Assembly (NCBI GenBank): GCA_035528995.1
Contig: DATKXO010000178.1
Coordinates: 1-7,528, forward strand
Direction: 5' to 3'
Length of the DNA: 7,528 nucleotides
Source of the DNA: DATKXO01 sp035528995
GTDB lineage: Bacteria > Planctomycetota > Phycisphaerae > UBA1845
Under the pieces are notes generated by a model that worked only from the letters and a program-made list of their open reading frames with translations, had not been told where the DNA came from and searched no databases. Of the stretch, positions 1-4,982 are shown one piece after another; the stretch's first letter is position 1, and every line of letters starts with the position of its first letter. The position numbers and the translations under genes are program-made.

Positions 1-1508
1 CCGAGGGTGACAACCTGGTCTTCGACCGGTTCGGCAACATCTACTACCTGACGTGGAACGAGTTGCTGGAGTCGTGGGACAAGACGCTCAATTACCGCTG
101 GCGCGCCAATCAGGGCGGGGCGCAGAAGACCCTGGGCGGCGACGTCGGCCACAACACGGTCATTGCCGGCATCCGCTACATCTACGCGGTCGGCGGCGAC
201 CGGAGCGACGAGCCCAATGAACCGCGGGTCTACGCGTTCAGGAAGAGCACCGGCGAGCTAGTGTGGGAGACGTACCTCGTCGGCGAGGATTGGTCCGGCC
301 AGCCTGGCCGCCCGAAGGTCACGCTGTACGACAACAAGCTCTACATCGTCGGCGAGACGGTCGACAACTACGTGAACATCTACCAGGTGGACGCCACCAG
401 CGGCAACCTCGATTGGTCGTCGTCCTGCCTGGTCGAGATGCAGTATCTCATGGACAACAACGCGGGTGGCCCGGCGTTTATTCCGGACGCGTTCGGTGCC
501 GGCCTGCACGGGCTGGTCTGGAACCAGATGAGCGACGAGCCGTACTGGGCCGGCTTCGACTGGTACGCCGACATCGCCGCCTTGATGATCGATCCGGACC
601 CAGACACTGGCGGTGCGACGCCGGTCTGGGACATTACGTTGCCAGACCCGGAGCTCCCGGACGGTCCCGGGATGAGCACCAGCCATCCAATCTACAGCCC
701 GACCACGGGCTTGGTGTACACGCCGTCCTTCTACTACGACTGGTCGGCGAGCTTCTATGCCTGGGATGTGCATCAGGTTGACGGGCTGTACGGTACGTAT
801 ACGTTCGACGATCCGAACGGCGCCGGTGACCACGGGTTCCGCGACAACTTCGTGCTGGACTTCAACGGCCTGACGGTGCACGCCCCCGGCCCGTATGACT
901 CGATTTACTCCTACACCGACAACCTCGACACCACATACTCGGTGGAGTATCGCGATTACGGCGGCGAGCTGGAGCATGGCTGGGGCTTCGCCGCTCAGGG
1001 TTGCCTGTTGCAGGACCAGAACGGCCACTCGATCTTCATTACGGCGACCGAAGCGTACGTCGACCCGAACGACCCGAACCAGGTCGTTCCGACGAAGATC
1101 GTGGCGGTGGACCTGAGCGAACCGGCGGGGCCCGGCAGCACGCCGATTGCCGAATGGGTCGCCGGCGAATGGGATGCGGACATCGGGGATTGGACCTGGT
1201 TCATGCCGTATGCCGGCCCGACCCCCGGTCCCGATGGCTCGATCTACATCATCCAGAACGACTGGGACTGGTGGGGCGGACAGAGCCGTATCACCCGGCT
1301 GCGGTTTGTGCCGCCCTCAGGCTGTGACGGAGATGTGGACGGCGATGGCGACACTGATCACGCCGACCTGGGTGCCTTGCTGAGTGCCTGGGGTTCGCAG
1401 CCGGGCGACCCCAATTGGAATCCGGGTGCCGACCTCGACGGCAATGGTGAAGTGGGTCACAGTGACCTGGGGATCCTGTTGGGCGACTGGGGCTGCGGCG
1501 TACCGTAA
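1..1508 (+). CDS. Secreted quinoprotein-like beta-propeller protein with C-terminal dockerin pair (5' partial)
   Basis: The reading frame is open from position 3 to the TAA at 1506-1508, so the true start lies left of the window; the TTG at 63 is only an internal codon. About 501 residues are visible. PQQ/quinoprotein-type blade motifs are seen as VYAFRKSTGELVWET (about residues 78-92) and NIYQVDATSGNLDW, with later segments such as KIVAVDLSEP and PDGSIYIIQNDW. This suggests a propeller of the WD40/PQQ-like superfamily, rich in Trp, Tyr and Asp. No cofactor ligand set or catalytic site is recognisable, so a binding or structural role is more likely than a dehydrogenase. The last 62 residues (from C441) form two dockerin-like calcium loops and end WGCGVP. 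The second loop, DLDGNGEVGHSD, has Gly where the ninth ligand Asp is expected. A strong terminator follows 31 bases after the stop. The propeller assignment is moderate; the dockerin tail is clear. Confidence 0.85.
   Translation, partial: EGDNLVFDRFGNIYYLTWNELLESWDKTLNYRWRANQGGAQKTLGGDVGHNTVIAGIRYIYAVGGDRSDEPNEPRVYAFRKSTGELVWETYLVGEDWSGQPGRPKVTLYDNKLYIVGETVDNYVNIYQVDATSGNLDWSSSCLVEMQYLMDNNAGGPAFIPDAFGAGLHGLVWNQMSDEPYWAGFDWYADIAALMIDPDPDTGGATPVWDITLPDPELPDGPGMSTSHPIYSPTTGLVYTPSFYYDWSASFYAWDVHQVDGLYGTYTFDDPNGAGDHGFRDNFVLDFNGLTVHAPGPYDSIYSYTDNLDTTYSVEYRDYGGELEHGWGFAAQGCLLQDQNGHSIFITATEAYVDPNDPNQVVPTKIVAVDLSEPAGPGSTPIAEWVAGEWDADIGDWTWFMPYAGPTPGPDGSIYIIQNDWDWWGGQSRITRLRFVPPSGCDGDVDGDGDTDHADLGALLSAWGSQPGDPNWNPGADLDGNGEVGHSDLGILLGDWGCGVP
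1320..1505 (+). repeat. Dockerin-type double repeat coding module, copy 1
   Basis: This codes for two 12-residue EF-hand-like loops, DVDGDGDTDHAD and DLDGNGEVGHSD, each followed by LG(A/I)LLxxWG. The pattern matches type I dockerin calcium loops (ligands at positions 1, 3, 5, 9 and 12). A Cys stands immediately before the first loop (C441) and another three residues from the C terminus (C498). The second loop is degenerate at position 9. The inter-loop linker is longer than in the other copies and has no Cys. Confidence 0.85.
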
Positions 1509-1539
1509 GACGGCGCAGTGCCGCAAGCCTGGTGAACCT

Positions 1540-1569
1540 CACGCCGCGGAGGAACCCCTCCGCGGCGTG
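1540..1569 (+). terminator. Intrinsic terminator hairpin after the propeller gene
   Basis: Arms 1540-1552 and 1557-1569 are perfectly complementary over 13 bp with a four-base loop (AACC). They are followed on the plus strand by CTTTATATT, a weak T-rich tail. The hairpin sits 31 bases after the TAA, as expected for a Rho-independent terminator. On the minus strand the sequence after the stem is not T-rich, so it primarily serves the plus-strand gene. A stem this stable could still block minus-strand transcripts arriving from the FG-GAP gene. The rest of 1509-1744 contains no gene I can support. Confidence 0.8.
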
Positions 1570-1744
1570 CTTTATATTCCGAGCGGGCCGAAGGAAACGC
1601 TGCGGCGTGCAAGGTGTGATGACCTGCAAGCCGGTCGATCTCGAAGCTGTCCGTCGCGATCGCCGGTGCGGCGCTGCACGGGATCAGCGTTCGGGGATTC
1701 CCCCGACGAGCCGCGCTAACCGGCAGCGGCCAGCCCGAGCCGCG

Positions 1745-3154
1745 CTACGGACAGCCCTGGCCCCAGTGGGCCAGGAGGATGCCGAGGTCGGACTGGTCGG
1801 TGTCTCCGTCGCCGTCGCAATCGCCGGGGCACTCGCCGCCCGTGCATTGCCAGTCAGCAAGCAGAATGCCCAGGTCGGCTTGGTCCACGCAACCATCGCA
1901 GTCCAGGTCGCCGGGAATCGGGTCAAGGTCAAACACGCACGCCGAGCCGGAGTCGGGGCCGTTGTCGCCGTCACCATAAGCTCCGACCACGGCGGTATCA
2001 CCCGCGATGGCCACGGAGCGACCAAAGTGATCACCTCCCTCACCGTCGGAGGCAAGCACTCTAGCTACCTGGGGCCAGCTCGAGCCGTCATAGCGGAAGA
2101 CGTACGCCCCGCCCCAGCGCTCTCCGGACTCGTCGATCCGGCCTAACCCGATCACGGCCGTGTCGCCCTCGATGGCAACGCGGACGCCGAACTCATCACC
2201 CCACTCGGCGTCGGGGGCTACCAGCTTCGCCTGCTCGACCCAGGTCCAGCCGTCAAAGCGAAAGATGTACGCCGAGCCGAGCGGCCAGCCGTCGTGCTGG
2301 TCGGTCGGAGCGCCAATCACGGCGGTATCGCCGGAAAGGGCCACCGCGGCACCGAAGCAGTCACCGCCCGCGCCGTCTGACGCCAGCAGCTTTGGCTGCT
2401 GGACCCACGTGGAGCCGTCGAAGCGGAACACGTACGCGGACCCGGACCGCCAGCCGTTGTCCTCGTCCCAGGGAGCCCCGATGACGGCGGTATCGCCGGA
2501 GATAGCCACCGCGACACCGAGCAGGTCCCACGGCGCACCGCCGGAGGCGAGCAGCTTCTGTTCCTCGACCCAGCTTGCCCCGTTGTAGCGAAACACGTAC
2601 GCCGCCCCCGCAGCCGGGCCGTTGTCGCCGTCAAACGGAGCCCCGAGCACAACCGCATCGCCCGATAGTGCCACCGAGACGCCGAAGTGGTCACCCGGCT
2701 CACCGTCGGACGCTACCAGCTTGGCTTGCTCACCCCACATCGACCTGTCGAAGCGGAACACATACGCCGAGCCGGTGTTCGCGTCATCCCCGTAGGCACC
2801 GATCAAAGCGGTGTCGCTTGCGACGCCGACGGCATAGCCGAAGCGGTCACTCGCCGCGCCGTCGGAGGCGAGCAGCTTCTGTTGCTCGACCCAGCTCGTA
2901 CCGTCGAAGTGGAAGATGTACGCCGAGCCGGACTCGTCGCCACTGGCGTTGTCCCCGTACGCTCCGATCAGGGCGGTATCGGCGGAGACGCCCACCGCAA
3001 AGCCAAAGGCGTCACCGGCGGCGCCGTCGGCGGCCAGCAGCTTGGCGACCTCACACTGGGCCAAGGCCGGGTTCAGCCCGCTGGCGGAGCATACGATGGC
3101 GATCCCGGTGAACACGATGAGCTTCGCGGTGCGGAGCCGGACTGCGCCGGGCAC
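1745..3154 (-). CDS. Exported seven-repeat FG-GAP beta-propeller protein with C-terminal dockerin pair
   Basis: The 469-aa product is predicted to be exported. The start is the GTG at 3152-3154: it lies 7 bases after a perfect AAGGAGGA and begins a textbook signal peptide (RLRTAK, hydrophobic VFTGIAIVCSA, cleavage near ALA|Q at residue 32). The frame runs further upstream but gives no export signal there. Residues about 34-412 are seven consecutive units of about 54 residues of the type KLLASDGxxGDxFGxxVAxSGDTAVIGAPxDxDNGxxSGSAYVFRFDGSTW. These match FG-GAP (integrin-alpha-like) repeats, and seven fits a closed propeller. The DxDxxG-like blade loops may bind calcium. Unit 6 is the most divergent (GLGRIDESG). 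Residues 413-469 are two dockerin loops ending GQGCP, with six cysteines. No catalytic residues are seen; a binding or structural role is inferred. It is the last gene of the minus-strand set and converges on the plus-strand propeller gene. Confidence 0.93.
   Translation of the reverse strand: MPGAVRLRTAKLIVFTGIAIVCSASGLNPALAQCEVAKLLAADGAAGDAFGFAVGVSADTALIGAYGDNASGDESGSAYIFHFDGTSWVEQQKLLASDGAASDRFGYAVGVASDTALIGAYGDDANTGSAYVFRFDRSMWGEQAKLVASDGEPGDHFGVSVALSGDAVVLGAPFDGDNGPAAGAAYVFRYNGASWVEEQKLLASGGAPWDLLGVAVAISGDTAVIGAPWDEDNGWRSGSAYVFRFDGSTWVQQPKLLASDGAGGDCFGAAVALSGDTAVIGAPTDQHDGWPLGSAYIFRFDGWTWVEQAKLVAPDAEWGDEFGVRVAIEGDTAVIGLGRIDESGERWGGAYVFRYDGSSWPQVARVLASDGEGGDHFGRSVAIAGDTAVVGAYGDGDNGPDSGSACVFDLDPIPGDLDCDGCVDQADLGILLADWQCTGGECPGDCDGDGDTDQSDLGILLAHWGQGCP
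1748..1918 (-). repeat. Dockerin-type double repeat coding module, copy 2
   Basis: This encodes loops DLDCDGCVDQAD and DCDGDGDTDQSD, each followed by LGILLAxW, and ends HWGQGCP. Both loops keep all five carboxylate ligands. Unusually, cysteines occupy loop positions 4 and 7 of the first loop and position 2 of the second, with a further CxxxxC in the linker and one near the end. At DNA level the 3' part closely resembles the esterase gene's module. Confidence 0.9.
1919..3055 (-). repeat. Seven tandem FG-GAP repeat units
   Basis: Seven degenerate units of about 160 bases encode the blades of the propeller. Each has a recurring core xxFGxxVA, SGDTAVIGAP, SGSAYVFRFDG and W. Units 3 to 5 are the most alike; units 1, 2 and 6 have shorter or altered metal-loop segments. 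The units run without a break into the dockerin module. Confidence 0.88.
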
Positions 3155-3161
3155 GATGGAG

Positions 3162-3169
3162 TCCTCCTT
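3162..3169 (-). promoter_or_regulatory. Shine-Dalgarno site fixing a GTG start
   Basis: Read on the minus strand this is AAGGAGGA, 7 bases before the GTG at 3154. It is the best ribosome-binding site in the window. It decides the start of the FG-GAP gene, because no ATG in that frame precedes the signal peptide at a suitable distance. Confidence 0.8.
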
Positions 3170-3343
3170 CCCTCCAGGATACGAAGACTGTTCACGTACC
3201 GCCACAGAAAATCGGGCGAACCAGCTTGGAATGTGTAGCCGGCGCTGCCCCGGCAGCCCCGGGGTCAGCAAACAAGTCGTCCGGCACAGTCACGCCGCCG
3301 ATGCACGATACACCTCCCGCCGCAAGGTCCTCCCGACAGTGTG

Positions 3344-4429
3344 CTACGGACAGCCCTCGCCCCAATGGGCCAGCAGGATGCCGAGGTCGGCCTGGTCGGT
3401 GTCGCCGTCGCCGTCGGCGTCGCCTGGACATTCGCCGCTGGTGCAGCCCCAGTCGGTAAGCAGGATACCCAGGTCCGCCTGATCGACGCAGCCGTCGCCG
3501 TTGAGGTCGCCCAAAGGGCCCGGCTTCGGATGCGCGTAGAGGTATTCGATTACGAGCGGGCTAAAGTCATCTGAGAGATTGGGAATGTGCCCGCCGCCGA
3601 CGATCGTCCAAAGCTCGCCCGACCCGCCCCGATCGCACTCACTCACATAGCGTATCACCTCCGTCTCGGCCCCCGGAATGCCTGCGTCGAGATCGAGCGG
3701 CTCGCCCGCCTCTCCGTCCAGCAAACATCCGTCGTAAGTCGCCCAACGCTCAACGGTCTCCACGGCGCCGGGATAGCACTCATCACCAAAACAGCCGCCC
3801 TCATAGCGGACCACCATGTCGGCGGTTCCATGGATCTGCAGTACGTGCACCGGCGCCGCCGGTGAGCAGTCGTTCGGATCCAGAAATGTCGCTCCCGCCA
3901 GGCTCGCGACGGAGGCAATCGTGTCGGCGTGATCACACGCCATGCGATACGACATGAAACCGCCGTTGGAATGCCCGACGAGATGCACACGCCGCTCGTC
4001 AACATTGGCTTCAACCTTGACCGCTTCAATCAGGTCGCGCAGATACCCCGAGTCATCAACATCGCTCCCGTAGAAGTTGCAGCAGGCGTTGGTGGCGTTC
4101 CAGAAGCGGTTACCGTACGCGTCCTGGGTGCCATCCGGGAATGCGTACAAGAAGCCGAACTCGTCCGACAGCGGCGTGAACTGCATGTAGGCTTCCTGCC
4201 ACGCCCCACTGCCACCGTAGCCGTGCAGGAGCAAGACCAGTGGCGTGGGGATCGTCGGATCGTACGAAGGGGGCACGTGAACGACGACCGGGCCGCGCCC
4301 CAGGTCGATGATGATGTCGGCCTTCACCGGCCCGCCGGCAACAACGAGCGCTACCACTGCCAAGCCGAAGGTCACGCGCACCGCCCTGGAAAGCGCTGCG
4401 GATTTGTCTGCACTCCGATGACGCCTCAT
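3344..4429 (-). CDS. Exported LpqC/CE1-type serine esterase (PHB-depolymerase-like) with C-terminal dockerin pair
   Basis: The 361-aa product is an alpha/beta-hydrolase of the polyhydroxybutyrate depolymerase/LpqC type, related to carbohydrate esterase family 1 (feruloyl and acetyl-xylan esterases). The ATG at 4427-4429 follows GGAGGA by 5 bases and opens a signal peptide (charged MRRHRSADK, hydrophobic 19-32, cleavage near VKA|D at 37). Visible landmarks are LVLLLHGYGGSG (64-75, oxyanion-hole HG), GHSNGG (152-157, nucleophile Ser154), IHGTAD (199-204, likely acid Asp204) and GGGHIP (278-283, likely His281), so the triad looks intact. Family-typical cysteines include C116, C117, C165 and C188. 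Residues 306-361 are two intact dockerin loops ending WGEGCP, an addition the core enzyme does not need. Substrate cannot be told from sequence: a hemicellulose or pectin ester, feruloyl ester or short polyester are all possible. It lies between the 142-aa dockerin gene (124-base gap) and the FG-GAP gene (189-base gap), all on the same strand. Confidence 0.92.
   Translation of the reverse strand: MRRHRSADKSAALSRAVRVTFGLAVVALVVAGGPVKADIIIDLGRGPVVVHVPPSYDPTIPTPLVLLLHGYGGSGAWQEAYMQFTPLSDEFGFLYAFPDGTQDAYGNRFWNATNACCNFYGSDVDDSGYLRDLIEAVKVEANVDERRVHLVGHSNGGFMSYRMACDHADTIASVASLAGATFLDPNDCSPAAPVHVLQIHGTADMVVRYEGGCFGDECYPGAVETVERWATYDGCLLDGEAGEPLDLDAGIPGAETEVIRYVSECDRGGSGELWTIVGGGHIPNLSDDFSPLVIEYLYAHPKPGPLGDLNGDGCVDQADLGILLTDWGCTSGECPGDADGDGDTDQADLGILLAHWGEGCP
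3347..3514 (-). repeat. Dockerin-type double repeat coding module, copy 3
   Basis: This encodes DLNGDGCVDQAD and DADGDGDTDQAD, each followed by LGILLxxWG, and ends GEGCP. Four cysteines are present (C314, C329, C334, C360). The 3'-terminal stretch closely matches copy 2 at nucleotide level, with about 5 mismatches by eye over the last 73 bases including the stop codon. Confidence 0.9.
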
Positions 4430-4434
4430 TTCGG

Positions 4435-4440
4435 TCCTCC
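4435..4440 (-). promoter_or_regulatory. Shine-Dalgarno site of the esterase gene
   Basis: Read on the minus strand this is GGAGGA, 5 bases before the ATG at 4429. It supports the start that gives a signal peptide. The longer upstream frame only reads the neighbouring dockerin module out of frame. Confidence 0.7.
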
Positions 4441-4553
4441 AATCGCGCAAGTGCGCTCTGGCTGAAATCGCAATCCCGTGATCGCCGGCCCAGGCCGCCG
4501 TTACGGGCACCGCTCGCCCTAGTGTACCGGCAAAACGCTCTCTGGGCAGACCA

Positions 4554-4982
4554 CTACGTTCCGCAGCCCCAGTCCGCCAGCAGGATCCCGAGGTCGGAGT
4601 GGTCGGTGTCGAAGTCTCCGTCCACATCGCCAGGGCAATCCTCGGGCCCGGATCCGACGCAGCCCCAGTCTGCCAGCAAGATACCAAGGTCAGAATGGTC
4701 GGTGTCCCCGTCACTGTCGAGGTCGCCGGGGCAGAATTGGACCGCAGCGATGGCCCAGAAGCCGCCGACCAGTTCGAAGTCTCCGCCGGTCATCACCGTC
4801 AGGCTAGCGTCCGGTTGCCCGATGGTTCCGGACAGCTCGAACTCGCCGCCGGTGGTCCACATGTCCCCGCCGCCGTCTATGCTCCACCAGTCGAGCGCGA
4901 AGTCATCGGCCTGCAAGCCGCCCGCCGCGATGAGGCCAAGAATGGCCAGCGTGCCTAGGCCCGGTGAGATTCGTCGTTTCAT
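4554..4982 (-). CDS. Small exported 'GTIGQPDA/GGFW' protein with dockerin pair
   Basis: The product is 142 aa. A signal peptide covers residues 1-25 (MKRR, hydrophobic LGTLAILGLIAAGG, cleavage near LQA|D). A short middle segment (26-82) has the pattern DWWSIDGGG...TTGGEFELSGTIGQPDAS...MTGGDFELVGGFWA. That pattern is widespread in exported proteins of planctomycetes and related bacteria, but I know of no assigned function. Residues 84-142 are two dockerin loops, DLDSDGDTDHSD and DVDGDFDTDHSD; the second has Phe instead of the usual Gly at position 6. The start ATG overlaps the stop of the 576-aa fibre-like gene (ATGA), and AGAGAGGT lies 5 bases upstream, so translation is probably coupled. Nearly half the mature protein is the dockerin tag, which suggests an adaptor or cargo-presenting role. 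That role is an inference. Confidence 0.88.
   Translation of the reverse strand: MKRRISPGLGTLAILGLIAAGGLQADDFALDWWSIDGGGDMWTTGGEFELSGTIGQPDASLTVMTGGDFELVGGFWAIAAVQFCPGDLDSDGDTDHSDLGILLADWGCVGSGPEDCPGDVDGDFDTDHSDLGILLADWGCGT
4557..4733 (-). repeat. Dockerin-type double repeat coding module, copy 4
   Basis: Two loops are each followed by LGILLADWGC, making the two halves more alike than in any other copy. The module starts with C84, has a linker pair C108/C116, and ends C140-Gly-Thr. The DNA of the two halves is visibly duplicated: both begin CAGCCCCAGTC in plus orientation and continue with GCCAGCA(G/A)GAT. Confidence 0.9.

Noticed and set aside
258..1028. Long minus-strand reading frame (256 codons) opposite the left propeller gene
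   Set aside because: Val/Arg-rich translation without motifs or a plausible RBS, fully inside a real plus-strand coding region.
1691..1706. TCGGGG-ATTC-CCCCGA hairpin downstream of the FG-GAP gene as its terminator
   Set aside because: Only 6 bp and no T-run on the minus strand; the 13-bp hairpin at 1540-1569 is far stronger and is oriented for the plus-strand gene.
2575..3111. Plus-strand frames opposite the FG-GAP repeats with Arg/Pro-rich translations
   Set aside because: Low-complexity shadow of the repeat DNA; no start signal or domain.
3248..3264. 6-bp GC hairpin (CCCCGG/CCGGGG) between the esterase and FG-GAP genes as a terminator
   Set aside because: No T-run follows on the minus strand and the stem is short; such GC hairpins are expected by chance here.
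3155..3271. ATG start at 3271 for the FG-GAP gene
   Set aside because: It adds 39 residues with no export signal ahead of a perfect Shine-Dalgarno/GTG/signal-peptide arrangement at 3154.
4430..4714. N-terminal extension of the esterase frame back to 4714
   Set aside because: Same artefact: it reads the 142-aa gene's dockerin module out of frame. The ATG at 4429 has an RBS and a signal peptide.
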